This document shows positions 1 to 5,823 of a stretch of DNA of 6,475 nucleotides, piece by piece. The notes under the pieces were generated by a model. It saw only the letters and a list, made by a program, of their open reading frames with translations. It had not been told where the DNA came from and ran no database searches. Both the position numbers and the translations under genes were made by a program. How positions within the stretch are numbered: position 1 is the stretch's first letter; every line of letters starts with the position of its first letter. Origin of the DNA: Pseudomonadota bacterium (GTDB taxonomy: Bacteria > Pseudomonadota > Alphaproteobacteria > Ferrovibrionales > Ferrovibrionaceae); NCBI GenBank assembly GCA_021793055.1, contig JAJYTL010000185.1:1-6475 (forward strand). Direction: 5' to 3'.

Positions 1-2116
1 GCTCGGCGAAATCCGCGGCATAGCCTCTCGCGATCATGCCCTCGATCAGCTTGGCGCGGAATTTCTCGATCGTACCGGGGCGGCGGAACCCCGCCATGGC
101 GCGGCGCAGCCGATCGGCCTCGGCCGGGGTGAAGCCGGCGGCGATGATTGCGATCCGCATCGCCTGTTCCTGGAAAAGCGGCACACCCAACGTCTTGCCG
201 AGAACCGCACGAAGCTCGGGCGAAGGATAGGCCACCGCCTCCTCGCCGGCGCGGCGACGAAGATAGGGATGCACCATGTCGCCCTGGATCGGCCCCGGAC
301 GGACGATCGCGATCTGGATCACGAGATCGTAGAAGGTGGCCGGCTTGAGCCGCGGCAGCATGCTCATCTGCGCCCGGCTTTCCACCTGGAAAACGCCGAT
401 GCTGTCGGCTTTCGACAGCATCTCGTAAACCGCAGGGTCCGCCCCCGGCAGGGTCGCGAGATCGAAGCGCCGGCCATAAGCGCGCCGGATCAGATCGAAG
501 CCCTTCCGCAGACAAGTCAACATGCCGAGCGCCAGCACGTCGATTTTCAGCATGCCGAGCGCGTCGAGATCGTCCTTGTCCCATTCGATCACCGTGCGCC
601 CGGCCATGGCCGCGTTCTCGATCGGCACGACGCCGGACAGCGGCCCGCGGGTGATGACGAAACCGCCGACATGCTGCGAGAGATGGCGGGGAAATCCCTT
701 GAGCTCCCGCGCCAGGCTCAGTACGCGCGCCAGCGTCGCGTCTTCCGGGTCGAGGCCGAAGCCGCGCAAATAGGCGGCGCCCGAGGGGGTCTCGGCGATG
801 CCGCCGAGCCCGGCCAGCGCACGCGACGCGGCGCCGAGCTTGTCGGCCGAAAGCCCGAACACCTTGCCGATGTCGCGCACGGCGCTGCGCGTGCGATAGC
901 GGATCACCGTCGCGGCCAGCCCGGCGCGGTCGCGGCTATAGGTTTCGTAGATATGCTGGATCACCTCCTCGCGGCGTTCGTGCTCGAAATCGACGTCGAT
1001 ATCGGGCGGCTCGTTGCGCTCGGCGGAAACGAAGCGCTCGAACAGGAGATCGGCGCGGGCCGGATCGACGGCGGTGATGCCGAGGCAATAGCAGACCGCG
1101 GAATTCGCCGCCGAGCCGCGGCCTTGACACAAAATTCCGCGGCGGCGGGCGAAGCGGACGATATCGTGAACGGTGAGAAAATAGGGCGCGTAGTTCAAGC
1201 TCTCGATCAGATCGAGCTCGCGGCGGAGCGCTGCCCGGACCCGCTCGGGCACGCCTTCGGGATAACGCTCGGCCGCGCCCGCTTCGGTGCGCTGGGCCAA
1301 CTCCTCCTGCACCGTTCGGCCGGGCGCGAGCGCCGGCACCGGATATTCGTAGCGCAGTTCGTCGAGCGAAAAAGTGCTGGCCTCGGCGATCGCCCGGGTC
1401 CCCGAAAGCGCCCCCGGCCAGGCCGCGAACAGCCGCGCCATCTCGGCCGGCGCCTTGAGATGGCGCTCGGCATTGGCGAAAAGCCGTGAGCCGGCCTCTT
1501 CCAGGGTGCAATGGGCGCGGATGCAGGTCAGCGCGTCCTGCAACGGCCGGCGCGCCGACAGGTGATAATGCACGTCGTTGGTGGCGATCCAGCCGAGGCC
1601 GATAGAATCCGCCAAGGCGGCGAAGCGGGCGATGCGGCTGTCGTCGTCGCCGCCCAGGCGATGCGACAGCGCGAGCATCGCCATCTTGCCGAAATGCCGA
1701 TACAGGCCGCGGAGATGCTCGGCGAAAGCGACGCTCGGCGAAAGCGGCGCCAAAACCGCGAGACGCTGGCCTTCGCCGAAGGCGAAAAGATCCGCGCCGT
1801 AGAGCCGGCACTCCCCTTTCGCCGCCCGCCGCTTGCCCAAAGTCAGCAGCTCGGCGAGCCGGCCATAGGCGGCGCGATCGCCGGGAAAGCAGAGCAGGCT
1901 CGGCGCGTCGACGAAGTCGAGCCGGGCGCCAACCACAAGCCGGATTCCGGCTTCCTTCGCCGCGCCATGGGCGCGCACGATCCCGGCCAGGCTGTTGCGA
2001 TCGGTGATGGCGATCGCGTCATGGCCGAGCGCGGCGGCGGTCGCGACCAGCTCCTCCGGATGCGAGGCGCCGCGGAGGAAACTGAAATTGCTCGTCACCT
2101 GAAGTTCGGCATACAT
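1..2116 (-). CDS. dnaE2: Error-prone DNA polymerase III alpha subunit DnaE2/ImuC (5' part; C-terminus outside window)
   Basis: A stop-free frame of 705 codons from ATG 2116 runs off the left edge; DnaE2 proteins are usually about 1,050-1,150 residues, so roughly two thirds is present. DnaE2 is the catalytic translesion polymerase of the damage-induced ImuA-ImuB-DnaE2 mutasome. I translated it directly. An N-terminal PHP domain starts YAELQVTSNFSFLRG. A palm motif CQGRGSAANSAVCYC lies at residues 330-344. Two catalytic aspartates sit in PDIDVDFEH (D372, D374), and the third is D526 in KIDVLALGML. Finger-region motifs VFQVESRAQM (575-584), RPGPIQGDMVHPY (606-618) and LFQEQAM (647-653) follow. 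The C-terminal part that would hold the remaining fingers, HhH and OB regions is missing. The PHP metal ligands are mostly replaced (Q6-V-T8 where active domains have HxH; D39-R-N), as is usual for DnaE2, so no PHP exonuclease activity is expected. It begins 12 nt after the imuB stop, with GAGG about 8 nt upstream of the ATG, so it is the last visible gene of the SOS operon. The class is certain from the motifs and cassette order. Confidence 0.97.
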   Translation of the reverse strand, partial: MYAELQVTSNFSFLRGASHPEELVATAAALGHDAIAITDRNSLAGIVRAHGAAKEAGIRLVVGARLDFVDAPSLLCFPGDRAAYGRLAELLTLGKRRAAKGECRLYGADLFAFGEGQRLAVLAPLSPSVAFAEHLRGLYRHFGKMAMLALSHRLGGDDDSRIARFAALADSIGLGWIATNDVHYHLSARRPLQDALTCIRAHCTLEEAGSRLFANAERHLKAPAEMARLFAAWPGALSGTRAIAEASTFSLDELRYEYPVPALAPGRTVQEELAQRTEAGAAERYPEGVPERVRAALRRELDLIESLNYAPYFLTVHDIVRFARRRGILCQGRGSAANSAVCYCLGITAVDPARADLLFERFVSAERNEPPDIDVDFEHERREEVIQHIYETYSRDRAGLAATVIRYRTRSAVRDIGKVFGLSADKLGAASRALAGLGGIAETPSGAAYLRGFGLDPEDATLARVLSLARELKGFPRHLSQHVGGFVITRGPLSGVVPIENAAMAGRTVIEWDKDDLDALGMLKIDVLALGMLTCLRKGFDLIRRAYGRRFDLATLPGADPAVYEMLSKADSIGVFQVESRAQMSMLPRLKPATFYDLVIQIAIVRPGPIQGDMVHPYLRRRAGEEAVAYPSPELRAVLGKTLGVPLFQEQAMRIAIIAAGFTPAEADRLRRAMAGFRRPGTIEKFRAKLIEGMIARGYAADFAE

Positions 2117-2128
2117 CCCCGGCCTCGA

Positions 2129-3634
2129 TCAGGCGAAGAGCCCGTGCAGATACCAGGCCGGCGCGTCCGCGCGGCGGGACGATGACTGGCGATAGATCCA
2201 GAAACGGCGGCCGGCCCGATCCTCGACCCGGTAATAATCGCGGCTCCTCTCGGCATCCTCCCGCCACCATTCGGGCGCAATGCGCTCCGGCCCGATGCTG
2301 CGCACCAGGAGATGGTCGAGGCGACGCCAACGGAAGCTCTCCGGACCACCGGCGGCGGAAAGCGTCACGTGGATCGGCGCCGGCCGGCGCAACAGCGAAA
2401 CCGGCCGCGGCGGCCGCGGCGGCCACGCGGTTTTCGGACGCGCGCCGTCCTCGAGCGCGGGACGAAGCGAAAACGCCCGCTCCGGAATATGGCTGTCATG
2501 GACGAAGATCTGCGAAACGCGCCCCCGCCCGAGCCGGTTCCGCAGGCGGTCGACCAGCGCCGTCAAATTCTCGCCGGCCGCCTCGGGCTGCGGCAGAAGC
2601 GGCGCCTCTGCCGCCCTCAGCACATCCGCCGCCGCCTCCAGAAGCAAAACCTCGATGCCGAAACCGGGATCGATCTCGCCGAGCCGCTCGGCGAAAAGCC
2701 GGCCAAGGCGCTTGGCGTCGCGAAGCGGCCGGCTGACGCCGACGCTCAAGCGCCCGAGCGTGCCGTCGCTGCGATAGGCGGTGAGATGGAACTTTCGCCC
2801 GCCGCGCTCTTCCGCCGCCAGCATTGCCGCCAGCCGCTCGGCCAGGGGCTGGAACGCGGCCGCGATCTGTTCAGGGTCCCGGATCGGCTCGCCAAAGGTC
2901 GCCCGGGCGCGGAAGGGCGCCGGCGGAAAGCGGGGCGAGATCGGCTCCGGCGCGCTGCCCAGCGCCTGATCGAGACGGTATAGCAGCGAAGGCCCGAAGC
3001 GACTCGCCAAGGGGCCGCGCGGGAGGCGCATCAGATCGCCGATCCGGCGAAGCCCGAGCGGTTCCAATTCGGCGGCGAGAGCCTCCGGCACGCGCAACGC
3101 CGCCACCGGCAAGGCGGCGAGCGCCGCCGCCGTCCCGCCGGGCGGAACCAGGGTCGCCTCGGCCGCGGCGAACCGCGCCAGGCCCGAGGCCGCGCCGGGC
3201 GTGTCGGCGACGGCGAGCCGCGCAGTGAAGCCGAAGTCCACGAGACGCCGCGCGAGAATTTCGGCCAGCGCCGCCTCGCCGCCGAAAAGATACGCGAGAC
3301 CGCTGATATCGAGGCGCAATCCCGCCGCGCCGTCGGTCGCCACCCAGGGGCTGTAGCGCCCGCACCAATCGGCGAGCGCGGCGAGCGCCGCCTCGTCGGC
3401 ACGCGGATCGCCGCAGGCGGCGTGAAGCTCCGGCCAGATCGCCCGCGCGTCGGCAAGCGCCAAGCCGGGATAAAGCCCGACCTCGGCCGCGCCGCGATCG
3501 ACGGCACTCAAGCGAAAACCACCGGCCTGCGGCAGATAGAGCGCGAGCGGCGCGAGATCGCGCGCGCCCTGCGCGCGGCGCCAACGCTCGGCCGGCCAAT
3601 AGGGCAGCCAGAGGGCAAGGATACGCCGCGCCAT
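2129..3634 (-). CDS. imuB: ImuB, inactive Y-family polymerase-like mutasome hub
   Basis: Complete, 501 residues, close to the usual ImuB length. ImuB is a DinB/UmuC-fold protein that does not polymerise; in studied systems it links DnaE2 and ImuA to the sliding clamp during damage-induced mutagenesis. The start ARRILALWLPYWPAER lacks the first catalytic Asp of Y-family polymerases, and the second acidic site reads ATDG (99-102) without an Asp-Glu pair. Next come LRLDISGLAYLFGGE (106-120), an HhH-like region EALAAELEPLGLRRIGDLMRL (about 184-204), the little-finger region to about 395, a proline-rich linker (404-411, PPRPPR), and the ImuB C-terminal domain with GPERIAPEWW (448-457), RDYYRVEDRAGRRFW (465-479) and the terminal WYLHGLFA. 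The ATG is 3 nt after the imuA stop, with AGGA 10 nt upstream, so translation is probably coupled. No canonical Q-L-x-L-F/W clamp-binding motif is visible. Shared regulation with imuA is inferred from the spacing. Confidence 0.96.
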   Translation of the reverse strand: MARRILALWLPYWPAERWRRAQGARDLAPLALYLPQAGGFRLSAVDRGAAEVGLYPGLALADARAIWPELHAACGDPRADEAALAALADWCGRYSPWVATDGAAGLRLDISGLAYLFGGEAALAEILARRLVDFGFTARLAVADTPGAASGLARFAAAEATLVPPGGTAAALAALPVAALRVPEALAAELEPLGLRRIGDLMRLPRGPLASRFGPSLLYRLDQALGSAPEPISPRFPPAPFRARATFGEPIRDPEQIAAAFQPLAERLAAMLAAEERGGRKFHLTAYRSDGTLGRLSVGVSRPLRDAKRLGRLFAERLGEIDPGFGIEVLLLEAAADVLRAAEAPLLPQPEAAGENLTALVDRLRNRLGRGRVSQIFVHDSHIPERAFSLRPALEDGARPKTAWPPRPPRPVSLLRRPAPIHVTLSAAGGPESFRWRRLDHLLVRSIGPERIAPEWWREDAERSRDYYRVEDRAGRRFWIYRQSSSRRADAPAWYLHGLFA

Positions 3635-3637
3635 CCC

Positions 3638-4351
3638 TCAGCCGTCCTGCAGCGCGAAGCTGCGCTCTTCCGCCCGCCAGCCGATCCGCCACTGGCACGG
3701 CAGGTTCTCATTCTTGCCCCGGCAGCGCCAAAGCGTGAGTTGCCAGGAAAGCGCTTCCTCGACGCCCTCCGGCGGCGCGGCGACGGCTTGAACCTGCCAG
3801 CGGCTCACCGCCGCGGAAGCCGGCGGCGGCGGCGCGCGGTTCAGCCACAAAGCCGCGACCCCGCCGGTTTCCGCCGTCCGTTGCAAGCGCAAGCCGGCGA
3901 CGAAGGGAAGCGCCGCCCCCTCGCCCAGCACGGCCGCAAGCTCCGGACAGCGCAACCCCTCCTCCATCGCCGCCAGCACCTCGGCCGGACGCTCGGCCTC
4001 GACCAGGATCAGATGTTCCGGCGCGAGGCCGAAGCGCGCGAGCCCCGGACCATAGGGAAGTCCGCTCTCCTGCCCCTCGCGACCGAGGCGGCACCAGAGG
4101 ATCCAAGGCCGCCGGACGCCGTGCGCGAAGCGCGAGAAAAGCGCCAGGACGAAGCCGAAAGCCGCGCCGTCCCCGGACGCGGCGACGATCTCGTGCAAGC
4201 CATGGGCGCCGAGCCCGCCGCCGGGGAGCAGTGCGTCGATGGCAGGCAGGCCAAACGCGATCGCCGGCGTGGCGGATCGCCCGCAGCCCCTCTCCAGAGC
4301 CCCGATCCGGCGGCGAAGATCGGCCAAGAGAGCAGCGGACGGCACGCCCAT
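3638..4351 (-). CDS. imuA: ImuA, RecA-like mutasome accessory protein
   Basis: 237 residues from ATG 4351. An in-frame TTG at 4360 would add three residues (MRA) and has GGGA 7 nt upstream, whereas the ATG has only weak Shine-Dalgarno complementarity; an in-frame TAA at 4364-4366 rules out anything longer. ImuA is a RecA/SulA-like partner of ImuB needed for DnaE2-dependent mutagenesis. Family features: a basic amphipathic N-terminus (ALLADLRRRIGALERG), a RecA-like core with FGLPAIDALLPGGGLGAHGLHEI (about 33-55, given here only as a region), and the C-terminal pattern SWQLTLWRCRG (202-212) followed by a short basic Trp-containing tail (WRIGW). The expected P-loop position reads AASGDGAAFG (57-66) with no GK[S/T], so ATP binding like RecA is not supported. 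It is the first gene of the cassette, downstream of the LexA box, and ends 3 nt before imuB. Identity rests strongly on the cassette context plus these motifs. Confidence 0.92.
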   Translation of the reverse strand: MGVPSAALLADLRRRIGALERGCGRSATPAIAFGLPAIDALLPGGGLGAHGLHEIVAASGDGAAFGFVLALFSRFAHGVRRPWILWCRLGREGQESGLPYGPGLARFGLAPEHLILVEAERPAEVLAAMEEGLRCPELAAVLGEGAALPFVAGLRLQRTAETGGVAALWLNRAPPPPASAAVSRWQVQAVAAPPEGVEEALSWQLTLWRCRGKNENLPCQWRIGWRAEERSFALQDG

Positions 4352-4386
4352 GGCTCGCAACCATTATTCCCAAAAAGGCGGCAAAT

Positions 4387-4401
4387 GTTCCTGTTTTGTT
4401 C
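4387..4401 (-). promoter_or_regulatory. LexA (SOS) box upstream of imuA
   Basis: The plus strand reads GTTC-CTGTTTT-GTTC, which is GAAC-N7-GAAC on the coding strand. This is an exact match to the direct-repeat LexA site known in Alphaproteobacteria. It lies 35 nt upstream of the imuA ATG and overlaps the best -10 candidate, as expected for a repressor site. I found no second full copy in the window. LexA control of imuA-imuB-dnaE2 is well established in several bacteria; here it is inferred from the match and position. Confidence 0.9.
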
Positions 4402-4427
4402 TAGCAAAGCCGAACCGCGTCCGTCAA
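4398..4427 (-). promoter_or_regulatory. Probable promoter of imuA-imuB-dnaE2
   Basis: On the minus strand TTGACG (4422-4427, five of six bases of the -35 consensus) is followed after 18 nt by TAGAAC (4398-4403, four of six bases of the -10 consensus). The -10 shares four bases with the upstream half of the LexA box, so bound LexA would cover the core promoter. The start point would fall about 40 nt upstream of the imuA start codon. The -35 is convincing; the -10 and spacing are only fair. Confidence 0.55.
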
Positions 4428-4449
4428 CCGCCGCAGAACCGGCGCATCT

Positions 4450-5142
4450 TCAGTCGTTGATTTGCTTTGGCCCCTGCTTCGCGCCCTGCTGCTTCCGACG
4501 GAGATAATGGCGATGAGCCTTGGCACGATTGCCGCAGGCCGCCATCGCGCACCAGCGTCGGGTGCCGCTCTTGCTGTCGTCAACGAACAGCCAAAGGCAG
4601 CGTTCGTTAGCGCGTTGGCGCACTTTCGCGTGTTTCGCCCCGGTAAGCAGATCACCGACCGACCACAACACGGGTGCAAGCAGGGCCGCGACATGCCCCT
4701 CAACATCGTCTCTGCTCTTCCGCTCTTCGCGGCCGCCGACACGCCACAAGAACCCGTCGCCGCCCGCCGCGAGCCCGCTTCGCGCCGGGGCGAGCCCCAG
4801 TGCCCGGTCGAGCCGAGCGAGATCCTGATCACGCGGCTTCGTCCCAGCGGCAACGGCCGCGAAGACAGCAAAGATCGCCTCGCGCAGATCGAGCGCCTTG
4901 CGAAGCGCCGCCTCGCCCCCATTCGGCCGCAATGCCACTTCCTGCTCGAAAACGCGGGCGCGCCCGGCAGGCAACATGCCTTCGGCCCGGCACCAATCCA
5001 TAAGCGCCGCAAAATCGGCAAGCGTCTCGGTCGGCTCGGCACTGCCCCGCCAATAACGCGTATTGGCAAAGGCGAGGCAGAGATCCTCCCGGGGCGCTGG
5101 CACGAGATCGCCAGAATGAGAAGAAGCGACGAGAGCTACCAT
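4450..5142 (-). CDS. ABATE-domain / CGNR zinc-finger protein, putative transcription regulator
   Basis: 230 residues. The C-terminal part carries the CGNR zinc-finger signature: RANERCLWLFVDDS (177-190), RRWCAMAACGNRAKAH (195-210), then HYLRRK and a basic tail. Likely zinc ligands are C182, C198, C203 and a His at 210 or 212. The N-terminal part (about 15-165), with LCLAFANTRYWRG near its start and a helical middle, matches the ABATE domain that usually precedes this finger. Such proteins are annotated as putative stress-related transcription regulators, but their ligands are mostly unknown. The gene is divergent from the VOC gene at 5257, an arrangement common for a regulator and its target. 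The ATG at 5142 is the only usable upstream start, because an in-frame TAG lies at 5155-5157. However, the strong AGGAAGAGGG is 16 nt away and is better placed for a five-codon leader ORF. The gene ends 98 nt before imuA on the same strand, so some readthrough into the cassette is possible. Confidence 0.88.
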   Translation of the reverse strand: MVALVASSHSGDLVPAPREDLCLAFANTRYWRGSAEPTETLADFAALMDWCRAEGMLPAGRARVFEQEVALRPNGGEAALRKALDLREAIFAVFAAVAAGTKPRDQDLARLDRALGLAPARSGLAAGGDGFLWRVGGREERKSRDDVEGHVAALLAPVLWSVGDLLTGAKHAKVRQRANERCLWLFVDDSKSGTRRWCAMAACGNRAKAHRHYLRRKQQGAKQGPKQIND

Positions 5143-5153
5143 GACGCAGACAT
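5136..5153 (-). other. Possible five-codon leader ORF overlapping the CGNR gene start
   Basis: The minus strand reads AGGAAGAGGG, five bases, then ATG TCT GCG TCA TGG TAG, encoding MSASW and a stop. The ATG of the CGNR gene lies inside this ORF in another frame, and the leader's TAG ends four bases past that ATG. The arrangement fits translational coupling by re-initiation, since the ribosome binding site suits the leader better than the gene. Chance, or a small indel that separated a former longer N-terminus, is also possible. Confidence 0.35.
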
Positions 5154-5170
5154 ACTAACCCTCTTCCTGG

Positions 5171-5200
5171 TTGATAAGGCATTGGGACTCGGGGGTTAAT
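5171..5200 (+). promoter_or_regulatory. Candidate promoter of the VOC-family gene
   Basis: TTGATA (5171-5176, five of six -35 bases) is followed after 18 nt by GTTAAT (5195-5200, four of six -10 bases). A transcript would begin near 5207, about 50 nt upstream of the VOC start codon and inside the inverted repeat at 5199-5222. The match is moderate and in AT-richer sequence, where such matches arise more easily. Confidence 0.35.
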
Positions 5201-5222
5201 ATAACTTCCTACAGGGTTATAT
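5199..5222. promoter_or_regulatory. Inverted repeat, candidate operator between divergent genes
   Basis: ATATAAC (5199-5205) and GTTATAT (5216-5222) are perfect inverted copies separated by 10 nt, giving a 24-bp dyad with half-sites 17 bp apart centre to centre. It lies between the divergent CGNR and VOC genes and would overlap the start point of the candidate VOC promoter. That position suits a dimeric regulator controlling one or both genes. Which protein binds is unknown; the CGNR product is the nearest candidate, by inference only. Confidence 0.5.
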
Positions 5223-5256
5223 CAGTTTCCACCCCCGAAACGACAGGAGACCAACC

Positions 5257-5634
5257 ATGTTCGACCACTTCTCGATCGGCGCACATAGCCTCAAGGCCGC
5301 GAAACGCTTCTATGACCAGGCGTTGAAGCCGCTCGGCTATGCCTGCTTGAGCGAGGACGCCGCATCCTTGAGCTACGGCAAAAAGCGGCTCCAATTCTGG
5401 ATCAATCAGACCGATTGGCCACTCACGGCCGATGAACGTTCGGGCGTCCATTTCTGCTTCGAAGCGCCAAGCCGGTCGGCGGTCGAAGCCTTTCACCGCG
5501 CCGCGCTGGCCGCCGGCGGTCGCGACAACGGCAAGCCTGGGTTGCGTCCCGACTATGACGAAAACTATTACGCGGCCTTCGTCACCGATCCTGACGGTTA
5601 TCGGCTGGAAGCTGTATCCTTCGCCAAATCGTGA
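5257..5634 (+). CDS. VOC-superfamily (glyoxalase/bleomycin-resistance-like) protein
   Basis: 125 residues, a typical length for a single-module pair of VOC folds. These proteins are small cytoplasmic dimers that bind a divalent metal; members isomerise, open or sequester small electrophiles and antibiotics, and the substrate cannot be told from this sequence. The start DHFSIGAHSLKAAKRFYDQAL is the usual first strand and helix, with H4 as a likely metal ligand. GVHFCFEAPSR (63-73) supplies a second His (H65). The C-terminal AAFVTDPDGYRLEAV (106-120) supplies a likely Glu ligand (E118). A good ribosome binding site, AGGAG at 5245-5249, lies 7 nt before the ATG. It is divergent from the CGNR gene, with an inverted repeat in between. 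The next gene starts 189 nt downstream with its own ribosome binding site, so this is probably monocistronic. The family is secure; the function is open. Confidence 0.9.
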   Translation: MFDHFSIGAHSLKAAKRFYDQALKPLGYACLSEDAASLSYGKKRLQFWINQTDWPLTADERSGVHFCFEAPSRSAVEAFHRAALAAGGRDNGKPGLRPDYDENYYAAFVTDPDGYRLEAVSFAKS

Positions 5635-5636
5635 TC

Positions 5637-5650
5637 GCGGCTTCAGCCGC
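5637..5650 (+). terminator. Small hairpin just after the VOC stop codon
   Basis: GCGGC (5637-5641) pairs with GCCGC (5646-5650) around a four-base TTCA loop, two bases after the stop codon. No T-run follows, so it is at best a weak intrinsic terminator or an mRNA-end stabilising element. Short GC-rich hairpins are common by chance in such DNA. The rest of 5651-5810 shows no further gene or clear signal. Confidence 0.2.
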
Positions 5651-5823
5651 CACAAAGCGCAGGCCGGCGCGCCATGGCATCTTGCGATCAAGCTCTGGCG
5701 TCGGATCGTGGAAAAGCTATGCTGGGCCGTGACGCGCTAGCTCTGCAAAGGGGCGTCCGAACCCCGAAGTTGCAAGTCTTGTTTCACCGCCATTCCTAGT
5801 ATCACCAGCCGAGGACCGGTCTC

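Noticed and set aside
269..1489. 406-codon open frame on the plus strand
   Set aside because: It is antisense to dnaE2, whose minus-strand frame carries the full set of family motifs; long antisense frames are expected in GC-rich coding DNA, and this translation is low-complexity Arg/Ala/Gly with no recognisable domain.
936..1811. 291-codon open frame on the minus strand
   Set aside because: Out-of-frame shadow of dnaE2, very Arg-rich and without domains.
2403..2420. 9-bp tandem repeat GGCCGCGGC
   Set aside because: It lies in frame inside imuB and encodes part of the PPRPPR linker; kept only as a remark, not as a separate repeat element.
4429..4444. CGCCG/CGGCG hairpin after the CGNR stop as a terminator
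   Set aside because: Only a 5-bp stem and no T-run on the minus strand; too weak to call in GC-rich DNA.
3422..4507. 361-codon open frame on the plus strand
   Set aside because: Antisense to imuA and the start of imuB; it would also cross the LexA box and promoter region. Composition is that of a shadow frame.
5209..5691. 160-codon open frame on the minus strand
   Set aside because: Antisense to the VOC gene, which has a good ribosome binding site and clear family motifs; this frame would also cover the inverted repeat.
5770..5802. TTGCAA ... TAGTAT as a promoter for the aminotransferase
   Set aside because: The spacing is 21 nt, outside the normal range, and no alternative -35 fits; a promoter is likely in this gap but cannot be placed.
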